This document shows positions 17,058 to 24,819 of a stretch of DNA of 64,000 nucleotides, piece after piece. The stretch covers positions 217,677 through 281,676 of the forward strand of contig NZ_JBPODZ010000005.1 in NCBI RefSeq assembly GCF_052060015.1, given 5' to 3'. This DNA is from Arhodomonas sp052060015. Its GTDB lineage: Bacteria > Pseudomonadota > Gammaproteobacteria > Nitrococcales > Nitrococcaceae. Position numbers and translations under genes: made by a program. The notes beneath the pieces are model-generated. The model saw only the letters and a program-made list of their open reading frames with translations. It ran no database searches and had not been told where the DNA came from. The first letter of the stretch is position 1, and every line of letters starts with the position of its first letter.

Positions 17058-19394
17058 TCAGTCGCTGGCGCCACCGTTGTCCCCTCGCAGGGCGGCGAAG
17101 GCGGCGCCCATGGCCGTCTCGGGGCGTTCCGCTGCCTTGCCGGAGCGGTTGTTGCCGCGGCGCTCGCCCCGGCCCTTTTTGCTGTCGCCGCCGCGTTTGC
17201 GCTTCTCCCCGGCCTCGTCGTCCAGGCGCATGCTGAGCCCGATGCGCCGCCGCTCCAAGTCCACCTCCAGGACCTTGACCCGAACCACGTCGCCGGAGCG
17301 GCAGACCTCCCGGGGGTCGCGCACGAAGCGTTCGGCCATCGCCGAGATGTGTACCAGCCCATCCTGGTGGACACCGATATCGACGAAGGCCCCGAAGTTG
17401 GTCACATTGGTCACCGTCCCCTCCAGGATCATCCCCGGCTCCAGGTCCTCGGGCCGTTCCACCCCCTCGCGGAAGGTGGCGGTGCGGAACTCCGGGCGCG
17501 GGTCCCGGCCGGGCTTCTCCAACTCGCGGAGGATATCGGTGACCGTCGGTAGCCCGAAGCGGTCGTCTGTGAAGGCCTTGGGGTCCAGGGCGGCGAGGGC
17601 GTCGCGGTCGCCGATGAGCGTGTCGATGGTTTTGCCCGTGTGGGCGAGGATGCGCTCCACCACGGGGTAGGCCTCCGGGTGGACGGCGGAGGCGTCCAGG
17701 GGCTGATCGCCGCCGCGGATTCGGAGGAAGCCCGCCGCCTGTTCGAAGGTCTTCGCGCCGAAGCGCGGGACCTCCAGCAAGGCACGCCGGTTGCGGAAGG
17801 GACCGTGGTCGTGGCGGTGGGCCACCACGCGGTCGGCGAGGGTTCGGCTGAGTCCTGAGACCCGGGCCAGCAGCTCCGCGGAGGCGGTGTTGAGGTCCAC
17901 ACCCACGGCATTGACGCAGTCCTCCACCACCGCCTCCAACTTGCGGGCCAGGGCCACCTGGCTTACGTCATGCTGATACTGGCCGACCCCGATGGACTTG
18001 GGCTCGATCTTGACCAACTCCGCGAGTGGGTCCTGCAGGCGCCGGGCGATGGAGACGGCACCGCGCAGGGACACGTCGAGGTCCGGGAACTCCCGTGCCG
18101 CGGTCTCGGAGGCGGAGTACACCGAGGCCCCCGACTCGGAGACCAGCACCGCGGTGGTCCCGGCGCTGGCGTCGTGCTCGCGGCGGAGGTCGGCGGCCAG
18201 GCGTTCGGTCTCCCGGGAGGCGGTGCCGTTGCCGATGGCGAGGAGCTCCACGCCGTGCCGCTCCACCAGTCCGCCCAGGGTGGCGAGGGCATCGCGATGG
18301 CGCTTCTGGGGGGCGTGGGGGTAGATGGTGGCGGTGTCCACGAGCTTGCCGGTGGGGTCGACCACCGCGACCTTGCAGCCGGTGCGCAGTCCCGGGTCGA
18401 TGCCCATGACCGTCCGCGCGCCGGCGGGTGCGGCGAGCAGCAGATCCTGGAGGTTGCGGGCGAAGACCTCGATGGCCTCGGCCTCGGCATTCTCGCGGAG
18501 GGTGCCGAGCAGGTCCGTCTCCAGGCGGGTGAGGAGCTTCACCCGCCAGGTGAAGCGCACCACCTGGGCGAGCCAGTTGTCGGCCGGCCGCCCGCGGTGG
18601 CGGATATCGAAGCGCGCGGCGACCATGCCCTCCCCCCGGCTGGGATCCTGGGGGCCCTCCTCGAGCTCGTCGGCCATCGCCAGGCGTAGCCGCAGCACCC
18701 CCTCGCGCCGACCGCGGAACAGCGCCAAGGCCCGGTGGGAGGGGATGCCGTGGATGGGCTCGCGGTGGTCGAAATAATCCGAGAACTTCACGCCGTCGGC
18801 GCGGCGCTTTTCGTCCACTGCGGAGACCAGGACCCCTTCCCGCCAGCCGTGCTCGCGCAGCCCCGCGATGAGCTCCGGGTCCTCGGCGAAACGCTCGGCC
18901 AGGATGTAGCGGGCCCCTTCCAGGGCGGCCTCGGTATCGGTGACCCCCGACGCCTCGTTCACGTACCCCGCCGCCGTGGCTTCGGGATCCAGTGCCGGAT
19001 CGGCGAGCAGGGCATCGACGAGCGGCTCCAACCCCGCCGCCCGGGCGATCTCTCCGCGGGTGCGCCGCTTCTTCTTGAACGGCAAATAGAGGTCCTCCAG
19101 GCGCTGCTTGGTCTCGGCGGCCTCGATGGAGGAGTGCAGCTCCGCGGTGAGCTTGCCCTGTTCCTTGATCGCGGCGAGGACGGTGGCGCGGCGCTCTTCG
19201 AGCTCGCGGAGGTAGGCGAGGCGGCGTTCGAGCTCGCGGAGCTGCGTGTCGTCGAGGCCGCCGGTGGCCTCCTTGCGGTAGCGGGCGATGAAGGGGACGG
19301 TGGCGCCGTCGTCGAGCAGGCGCAGGGTGGCATCGACCTGGCGCGTGGCGACGCCGAGCTCGCCGGCGATGCGCTCGGGGATGGATTGCGTCAT
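17058..19394 (-). CDS. tex: Tex-family RNA-binding transcription accessory protein
   Basis: A 778-residue cytoplasmic protein with the full Tex order. First comes an N-terminal helical region (DGATVPFIARYRKEATGGLDD). Then a YqgF/RNase H-like domain (MGIDPGLRTGCKVAVVD, about 330-460), helix-hairpin-helix repeats (about 490-560, LNTASAELLARVSGLSRTLA), and an S1 RNA-binding domain (about 655-725, GMILEGTVTNVTNFGAFVDIG). The basic C-terminal tail is KKGRGERRGNNRSGKAAER. Tex proteins bind RNA and are needed for expression of some virulence and stress genes. Five bases separate its start from the AI-2E gene, so the two are probably cotranscribed. Confidence 0.96.
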   Translation of the reverse strand: MTQSIPERIAGELGVATRQVDATLRLLDDGATVPFIARYRKEATGGLDDTQLRELERRLAYLRELEERRATVLAAIKEQGKLTAELHSSIEAAETKQRLEDLYLPFKKKRRTRGEIARAAGLEPLVDALLADPALDPEATAAGYVNEASGVTDTEAALEGARYILAERFAEDPELIAGLREHGWREGVLVSAVDEKRRADGVKFSDYFDHREPIHGIPSHRALALFRGRREGVLRLRLAMADELEEGPQDPSRGEGMVAARFDIRHRGRPADNWLAQVVRFTWRVKLLTRLETDLLGTLRENAEAEAIEVFARNLQDLLLAAPAGARTVMGIDPGLRTGCKVAVVDPTGKLVDTATIYPHAPQKRHRDALATLGGLVERHGVELLAIGNGTASRETERLAADLRREHDASAGTTAVLVSESGASVYSASETAAREFPDLDVSLRGAVSIARRLQDPLAELVKIEPKSIGVGQYQHDVSQVALARKLEAVVEDCVNAVGVDLNTASAELLARVSGLSRTLADRVVAHRHDHGPFRNRRALLEVPRFGAKTFEQAAGFLRIRGGDQPLDASAVHPEAYPVVERILAHTGKTIDTLIGDRDALAALDPKAFTDDRFGLPTVTDILRELEKPGRDPRPEFRTATFREGVERPEDLEPGMILEGTVTNVTNFGAFVDIGVHQDGLVHISAMAERFVRDPREVCRSGDVVRVKVLEVDLERRRIGLSMRLDDEAGEKRKRGGDSKKGRGERRGNNRSGKAAERPETAMGAAFAALRGDNGGASD

Positions 19395-19399
19395 GGGCG

Positions 19400-20503
19400 T
19401 CAGGGATCCCTCTGTTGCGGTTCGTCGTTGTCACCGCTGCGGTAGAGCGCGCTCTGGAGGTAGTGGTCGTGGGCGTGGCGGAGCAGTACCACCACCACCG
19501 CCGCCACGGGCAGGGCCAGTAGCACCCCGGTGAAGCCGAAGAGCTGGCCGCCGGCGAGCACCGCGAAGATCACCGCCACCGGGTGCAGCCCGATGCGATC
19601 ACCCACCAGCACCGGCGTGAGCACTGTGCCCTCCAGGGTCTGGCCGAGGAGGTAAACCCCCCAGACCAGCAGCAGCGGTATCAGGAAGTCGCTGAACTGA
19701 AACATCGCCGCGACGCTGGCCGCGGTGATGCCGACGATGAAGCCCAGGTAGGGCACGATGTTGGCGAGCCCGGAGAGCAGACCGATGAGCACGGCCAGCT
19801 CCAGGCCCACCAGGTACAAGCCGGTGGCGTAGATCACCCCCAGGGCCAGCATCACCAGGAACTGCCCGCGCAGGAAGGCCGCCACCACCTCGTTGCACTC
19901 GGCGGCCAGTGCACTCACCGTCGCCTCCACCCGCCGGGGCAGCAGCTCGCGGATCCGCGCCATGAGCCGGTCCCAGTCGCGCAGCAGGTAGAAGCCCACC
20001 ACCGGGATGAGCGCGAGATTGGCCAGCAACCCCATTAGGGCCAGCCCGGAACGGGTGGCGCGGGCGATGAGGGTGGCCGCCAGGCTGCCGGTGGACTGCC
20101 AGTGCTCGGCGATGGCCTCCCGCAACGCGGCCACGTCCAGGCGGGAGGCGGAGATACCGAGGTGGCCCTCGATCCACGGCACGGCGGTGCGCTGGAACCA
20201 GTCCACGATCTCGGGCAACCGGCGCACCAGGTAGTCCACCTGATGGGCAAGCAACGGGGTGATGATCACCACCGCGGCGACGATGACGGCCAGCAGCGCC
20301 GCGAATACCGCCACCGTTGCCAGGGTCCGGGAGACGCCCCGTGCCTCCAGGCGGTCGGCGAGTGGATCGCCGATGTAGGCGAGCACCGCCCCGGCCAGGA
20401 AGGGCGTGAGTATGGGGCTCAGCAGGTAGACCAGGGCCGCGCCGAGAACCACCGCGGCGATCAGCGGCCAGGCCTGCCGGTCCCGCAGCCCGCTGCTCAG
20501 CAT
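19400..20503 (-). CDS. AI-2E family transporter (PerM-like)
   Basis: Inner-membrane protein of 367 residues with about eight spans, of the AI-2E transporter/PerM family. Typical blocks: YLLSPILTPFLAGAVLAYIGDPLADRLEARG near the N-terminus, LRGQFLVMLALGVIYATGLYLVGL and GLANIVPYLGFIVG in the middle, and LIPLLLVWGVYLLGQTLEGTVLTPVLVGDRIGLHPV near the end. Family members include putative exporters, some linked to Na+/H+ exchange; autoinducer transport should not be assumed. It starts 177 bases from the divergent MotA-like gene. Confidence 0.9.
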   Translation of the reverse strand: MLSSGLRDRQAWPLIAAVVLGAALVYLLSPILTPFLAGAVLAYIGDPLADRLEARGVSRTLATVAVFAALLAVIVAAVVIITPLLAHQVDYLVRRLPEIVDWFQRTAVPWIEGHLGISASRLDVAALREAIAEHWQSTGSLAATLIARATRSGLALMGLLANLALIPVVGFYLLRDWDRLMARIRELLPRRVEATVSALAAECNEVVAAFLRGQFLVMLALGVIYATGLYLVGLELAVLIGLLSGLANIVPYLGFIVGITAASVAAMFQFSDFLIPLLLVWGVYLLGQTLEGTVLTPVLVGDRIGLHPVAVIFAVLAGGQLFGFTGVLLALPVAAVVVVLLRHAHDHYLQSALYRSGDNDEPQQRDP

Positions 20504-20680
20504 CGTGTGTCCCGTGGTGTGGCCACGTTGGTGCCCATGCCGGTGTTCGTGCCGTTGCGTGTGATGGCGGGGAGTCTAACCCGCCGGGCATCGGTGGCGT
20601 TAATGGGCCCAACGGATCACAATCGGGTGCATTTCGCGCTAAAGTACGCGTTTATCGCCAACGCCTCGAGGGAGACCGCG

Positions 20681-21826
20681 GTGCGAAATCCCAATCGCGT
20701 GCTGATCTGGATGAGCCTGTTCCTGCTCGGCGTGGCCGGCGCATGCGCGCTGCTCGCCGAACCGCTGCGCAGCGCGTTCATGGCCAATTCCGTGTTCAAC
20801 GGCCTGATCCTCGCAGTGCTCGCCATCGGCATCCTGATCAACTTCCGCCAGGTGCTCATCCTCGGCCCCGAGGTCTCGTGGATCGAGGCCTTCCGCCGCG
20901 CGGACTCCGAGCACCCCCCGGAGCCGCCGCGCTCCGGGCTCATGGGCTCGCTGGCGCGGATGCTCACCGGCCGTCAGGGGGATCGCTTCAGCTTGTCCAC
21001 CATGTCGTTGCGCACGCTGCTCGACGCCATCCGCTCCCGGCTCGACGAACAGCGCGATCTCTCCCGCTACATGATCGGGCTGTTGGTCTTCCTCGGCCTG
21101 CTCGGTACCTTCTGGGGCCTGCTGGAGACGCTCCGCTCGGTGGGTGGGGTGCTGTCGTCGTTGTCCATCGAGGGCGGCGACACCGCCGCGATGTTCGCCG
21201 AGCTCAAGGCCGGGCTGCAGGAGCCACTCACCGGCATGGGCACGGCGTTCAGCTCGTCGCTGTTCGGCCTGGCCGGTGCCCTGGTGCTCGGCTTCATCGA
21301 CCTGCAGGCCGGCTATGCCCAGAACCGATTCTACAACGACCTGGAGGAATGGCTGTCGTCGCAGACCAAGTTCGGCAGCGGGGCGTTCGCCGGCGAGGGC
21401 GAGGGCAATGTCCCCGCCTATATCCAGGCGCTGCTGGAGCAGACCGCCGACAGCCTGGACAAGCTCCAGCGGGTCATCGCCCGTGGCGAGGAAGAGCGGC
21501 GCAGCGCCGAGCACCGGCTCACCGAGCTCACCGAGGAGATCGCCAACCTCGCCGAGCAGTCCCGTACCGAGCAGCGCGGACTGATGAACCTCACCCGGGT
21601 GCAGTCCGAGCTCCAGGGGGTGCTCCAGCAGCTCGCCGAGGTCACCGGTGGTAACCAGGAGCATGATCGCGAGGTCCGCGATAATCTGCGCCACATCGCG
21701 GGCAGTGTCGATCAGCTGCGCGAGGGGATGGCCGGGGACCGCGAGCACATGGTCAACGAGCTCCGCGAGGAGCTGCGGCTGCTTACCCGGACCCTGGCCC
21801 GCTTCCGCGATAGCCGTCAGGGCTGA
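20681..21826 (+). CDS. MotA/TolQ/ExbB-like protein with coiled-coil tail
   Basis: A 381-residue protein. Four membrane spans are seen (about 8-28, 38-58, 130-150 and 190-212); MGTAFSSSLFGLAGALVLGFIDLQ is the proton-channel-like segment of the MotA/ExbB fold. After about residue 235 the protein is a long charged coiled coil. It probably forms a proton-driven stator with the following OmpA-domain protein, with which it is separated by two bases. No flagellar, tol or ton genes are near, so the machine driven is unknown. The GTG at 20681, behind GAGGGAGA, is taken as the start because upstream in-frame codons lack a ribosome site. Confidence 0.85.
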   Translation: MRNPNRVLIWMSLFLLGVAGACALLAEPLRSAFMANSVFNGLILAVLAIGILINFRQVLILGPEVSWIEAFRRADSEHPPEPPRSGLMGSLARMLTGRQGDRFSLSTMSLRTLLDAIRSRLDEQRDLSRYMIGLLVFLGLLGTFWGLLETLRSVGGVLSSLSIEGGDTAAMFAELKAGLQEPLTGMGTAFSSSLFGLAGALVLGFIDLQAGYAQNRFYNDLEEWLSSQTKFGSGAFAGEGEGNVPAYIQALLEQTADSLDKLQRVIARGEEERRSAEHRLTELTEEIANLAEQSRTEQRGLMNLTRVQSELQGVLQQLAEVTGGNQEHDREVRDNLRHIAGSVDQLREGMAGDREHMVNELREELRLLTRTLARFRDSRQG

Positions 21827-21828
21827 CC

Positions 21829-23148
21829 ATGTTCGGGGGCAGCCGACGCGGGCGCAACGCGGTCAACATCTGGCCGGGCTTCGTCGATGCCCTGGCCACG
21901 ATCCTGCTCGCCTTCGTATTCCTGCTCATGCTCTTCGTGGTGGCCCAGTTCTACTTGAGCGACGCGCTCTGGGGGAAGAACCGGGCCCTGGAGCGGCTGC
22001 AGCAGAACATCGCCGAGCTCGCCGAGGAGCTCTCCCTGGAGCGTGACGAGCGCGAACGCCTCCAGGAGCGCATGTCCGATCTCTACTCGGAGCTCCACGC
22101 CACCCTGTCCGAGCGGGACGCCCTGGCGAATTCGCTGCAGGAGTCCCAGGGGGAGGTGGCGCGGCTGCAGAGTGAGCTCACCGAGACCGATGAGGAGCTC
22201 GAGGTCAGCCGGGAGCGGATCAAGGCCCGACTCACGGAGCTCGCTTCGCTGCAGGCGGATATCGCCACCCTCCGCGAGGTGCGCGCGCGCCTTGAGGAGC
22301 AGGTCGGTGAGCTTGCCGGCCGGCTGGGACAGTCCGAGCAGGCGCTGGCCCAGGCCCGGGATCGGACCCGCGCCCTCACCAATGAGCTCGCCGACGCCGA
22401 GGAGCGGACCTTCCTCGCCCAGCAGGCCGTCGAGGAGCGCGAGATGCGGATCCAGGATCTGGTCGCGGAGATCGAGGAACGTGACGAGGCGTTGGCCGAG
22501 GAGCAGCAGCTCACCGCCGATGCCGAGGCGCGGATCGAGCGCCTGCGTCGCCAGATGCGGGCGCTACGGGACCAGATCCAGCAGGTGGCCACGGCCCTGT
22601 CGCTCTCCGAGGAGACCGTCGCTGAGCAGCGTACCCGCATCGAGGACCTGGGCGAGCGGTTGAACCTGGCACTCGCCGAGCGCGTCGAGGAGCTCTCCCG
22701 TTACCGTTCCGAGTTCTTCGGTCGGCTGCGCGAGGTGATCGGCGACATCGATGAGATCCGCATCGTCGGCGACCGCTTCATGTTCCAGTCCGAGCTGTTC
22801 TTCGCCAGCGGCGAGGCGGAGATCGGCCCCGAGGGCCGGGAGAAGCTCTCCCAGCTCGCCGGGGTGTTGCAGCAGGTCGCCGAGCGCATCCCCGACGACA
22901 TCCCCTGGGTGCTCCAGGTGGAGGGCCACACCGACCGCCGGCCCATCCGTACCCAGCGCTTCCCCTCCAACTGGGAGCTCTCCACGGCCCGGGCGACCAA
23001 TATCGTCCACTACCTCGTCGACCAGGGCATCCCGCCGGAGCGGCTCTCCGCGGCCGGCTATGGCGAGTACCAGCCCCTCTCCGAGGGCGACAGCGAGGAG
23101 GCCATGGCGCGGAACCGGCGCATCGAGCTCAAGCTCACCCGGCGCTGA
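21829..23148 (+). CDS. MotB-like OmpA-domain protein with long coiled coil
   Basis: A 439-residue protein. One membrane span (about 16-43, FVDALATILLAFVFLLMLF) with a preceding conserved NIWPGFVDAL is followed by a very long Glu/Arg-rich coiled coil (about 45-290). A C-terminal OmpA/MotB peptidoglycan-binding domain follows (about 305-437, VLQVEGHTDRRPI and LSAAGYGEYQPL). The Asp in FVDAL occupies the place of the MotB ion-binding aspartate. The coiled coil, far longer than in MotB, would reach deep into the periplasm. It is two bases after the MotA-like gene and overlaps the convergent hydrolase by 14 bases. Confidence 0.86.
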   Translation: MFGGSRRGRNAVNIWPGFVDALATILLAFVFLLMLFVVAQFYLSDALWGKNRALERLQQNIAELAEELSLERDERERLQERMSDLYSELHATLSERDALANSLQESQGEVARLQSELTETDEELEVSRERIKARLTELASLQADIATLREVRARLEEQVGELAGRLGQSEQALAQARDRTRALTNELADAEERTFLAQQAVEEREMRIQDLVAEIEERDEALAEEQQLTADAEARIERLRRQMRALRDQIQQVATALSLSEETVAEQRTRIEDLGERLNLALAERVEELSRYRSEFFGRLREVIGDIDEIRIVGDRFMFQSELFFASGEAEIGPEGREKLSQLAGVLQQVAERIPDDIPWVLQVEGHTDRRPIRTQRFPSNWELSTARATNIVHYLVDQGIPPERLSAAGYGEYQPLSEGDSEEAMARNRRIELKLTRR

Positions 23149-23632
23149 GGCGGATGACGAATCGCTCGAACAGCGCGGCGATGTCGTCTACGGCGTCGGC
23201 GAGGCCGTGGTCGCTGTCGAGGACGTGCAGCGCCGCCCGGTACGCCTCCGCGTAGTGCATGCTATGGGCCGGGGGAATCAGCTCGTCGCCCCAGCCGTGG
23301 ATCACCGCCACCGCCCGGGCGTGGGGGGTGACGTCCCCCTCGTAGCCCGGCAGATACAGTGCCGGCGCCATCAGGAACAGCCCGGCGGGGCGCAGGGCAG
23401 CGCTCGCGGCCGCCGCAACGTAGCCGCCCATGCTCGAGCCCACCAGTACCAGGGAGTCGCCCCGGGGCGGTGACTGGGCGATGAGGTGGCGGACCCGCTC
23501 GTCGGGGTCCTCGGTGTGGCGGTAATCCACGCTGACCACGGTGTGCCCGAGCTCCCGGGCGACCGCGGCCAGGTGGGTGATCTTGCGGCCCCAGGGGCCG
23601 CTTTCCTTGCCGTGACTGAACCAGATCTCCAT
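23135..23632 (-). CDS. YqiA/YcfP-like alpha/beta hydrolase
   Basis: A 165-residue minimal alpha/beta hydrolase. A nucleophile elbow GSSMGG (about residues 65-70), an Asp in IHGWGDELIPP and a His in DSDHGL make a complete Ser-Asp-His triad. The N-terminus MEIWFSHGKESGPWGRKI has the HGxxS oxyanion pattern. Short size and lack of a signal peptide suggest a cytoplasmic esterase or thioesterase; substrate unknown. The 3' end overlaps the convergent MotB-like gene. Confidence 0.85.
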   Translation of the reverse strand: MEIWFSHGKESGPWGRKITHLAAVARELGHTVVSVDYRHTEDPDERVRHLIAQSPPRGDSLVLVGSSMGGYVAAAASAALRPAGLFLMAPALYLPGYEGDVTPHARAVAVIHGWGDELIPPAHSMHYAEAYRAALHVLDSDHGLADAVDDIAALFERFVIRLSAG

Positions 23633-23769
23633 CGGCGATTTTTCCCCGGTTGCGGGAACCTCCGCGGGCGGACGCTGTCACAAGGATAGAACTGCTGGAG
23701 ATGAGATGCGCGCGATCGCGCCGCGACGTGCAGCTCGGGCCGGCCAAGGATGAGCCGTCCGAGTCAATT

Positions 23770-23850
23770 GGTAACCTTTCCCCTCCTGTATGTCGGCTGT
23801 ATGCCGATTACCCTTGCTCGGCCCGGCCCGCCCGGGCCGCGTTTTTTTTT
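23770..23850 (+). ncRNA. candidate small RNA with C-rich loop and terminator
   Basis: A GGTAA/TTACC stem (23770-23774 with 23808-23812) encloses a single-stranded C/U run CCTTTCCCCTCCT (23775-23787) and a TCGGC/GCCGA hairpin (23793-23807). A textbook intrinsic terminator follows: CGGCCCG (23819-23825), seven-base loop, CGGGCCG (23833-23839), then nine T residues (23842-23850). No plus-strand gene lies within 620 bases upstream, so the terminator needs another transcript. CCCCTCCT is complementary to Shine-Dalgarno sequences, as in C-rich-loop sRNAs. A promoter was not recognised, so this remains a candidate; the terminator itself is the firmer part. Confidence 0.4.
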
Positions 23851-23858
23851 GTGCCCCT

Positions 23859-24368
23859 TCAGGGGCGCGTCAGCCGAGCGATGGTGTCCGCGTGCGCCGG
23901 GAACCGCCTCGCCAGCTCGTCACGGCGCGCCAGGGTCATGTCCTCGTACTCGAAGCCCGGCGCCACCGCCTCGCTGATCAGGCCATGGCCAGCGGGTCCC
24001 GCCAGGAGCTCCGAGGCCTTCCACACGCCGCCGGGGACGGCGAGTTGCAGGCACTGCCCCGCGGCCAGGTCCGGGCCCAGGTCCACGGTCTCCATACGGC
24101 CGTCCTCGTCGAGCAGGTAATAGCGTATCGGGTCCCCGAGGTGGAAGAAGTGGATAATATCCGAACGGTTGCGGTGGAAATGGCCCACCGGGGCATCCGC
24201 GGTGAGCAGGTAGTGGATGCTGGTCATCAGGTAACGACGGCCCGTGGCCATGGGCACCCGCGGTTGCCCCTCCGCCTGGTAGGTGCGCCGGAAGTAACCC
24301 CCTTCCACGTGGGGCTCGAGGTGTAGGAGGCGGGCGAGCTCTTCCGCGCCGGGCTGATCCGTGCTCAT
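23859..24368 (-). CDS. cupin family protein (DUF985)
   Basis: A 169-residue cupin of the DUF985 type. It carries EGGYFRRTYQAE at the start, TSIHYLLTADAPVGHFHRNRSDIIHFFHLGDPIRYYLLDEDG with the metal-site-like His and Asp residues, and a C-terminal GLISEAVAPGFEYEDMTL block. Enzymatic function of the family is not known. It ends nine bases after the plus-strand T-tract (on the other strand) and starts 13 bases downstream of dgkA, so the two may be cotranscribed. Confidence 0.9.
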   Translation of the reverse strand: MSTDQPGAEELARLLHLEPHVEGGYFRRTYQAEGQPRVPMATGRRYLMTSIHYLLTADAPVGHFHRNRSDIIHFFHLGDPIRYYLLDEDGRMETVDLGPDLAAGQCLQLAVPGGVWKASELLAGPAGHGLISEAVAPGFEYEDMTLARRDELARRFPAHADTIARLTRP

Positions 24369-24381
24369 GGGACTTCTCCGC

Positions 24382-24765
24382 TCAGCCGAGCAGCCGTGGC
24401 CACAGGACGAGCACCCATACCACGGCCACGATGATCAGGGTGACGAAGACCGCCGCCGAGCCCAGGTCCTTGGCGCGGCCGGACAGGGGGTGGGGCGTCT
24501 CGCCGAAGCGGTCCACCACCGCCTCTACCGCCGAGTTGACGAGCTCCGCGAGGGGCACCAGGAACAGGCTGCCCACCAGCAGTGCCCGCTCGGCGCCGTT
24601 GCCGCCGAGCCACAGCCCAAGCGGTATCATGACCACCATAGCCAGCAGCTCGAGCCGGAACGCCTCCTCGTGGAGGTATGCCGCCCACAGGCCCTTGAGG
24701 GAATACCGGCATGCGTGGAACACATGGGCGATGCCGCGATGCCCGGGCTTATTGCTTGTTGCCAT
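24382..24765 (-). CDS. dgkA: diacylglycerol kinase (prokaryotic type)
   Basis: A 127-residue membrane enzyme with three spans that phosphorylates diacylglycerol, recycling lipid released by membrane-derived oligosaccharide synthesis. The conserved EEAFRLE, the catalytic block LAELVNSAVEAVVDRFGE and AKDLGSAAVFVTLI are all present. The ATG at 24765 (MATSNKPG) matches the usual DgkA start; a reading from 24783 adds six residues and neither has a clear ribosome site. It is divergent from the kinase/RNase Z fusion with 54 bases between. Confidence 0.93.
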   Translation of the reverse strand: MATSNKPGHRGIAHVFHACRYSLKGLWAAYLHEEAFRLELLAMVVMIPLGLWLGGNGAERALLVGSLFLVPLAELVNSAVEAVVDRFGETPHPLSGRAKDLGSAAVFVTLIIVAVVWVLVLWPRLLG

Positions 24766-24819
24766 GGCGCCAAAGGTTATCATCCGGCGACGGGACTGCG
24801 GGCGTGATACGTTCGTCCG

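Noticed and set aside
20681..23148. Zorya defence system (ZorA/ZorB-like pair)
   Set aside because: The membrane pair is shorter than ZorA/ZorB and no ZorC, ZorD or ZorE gene adjoins; neighbours are housekeeping.
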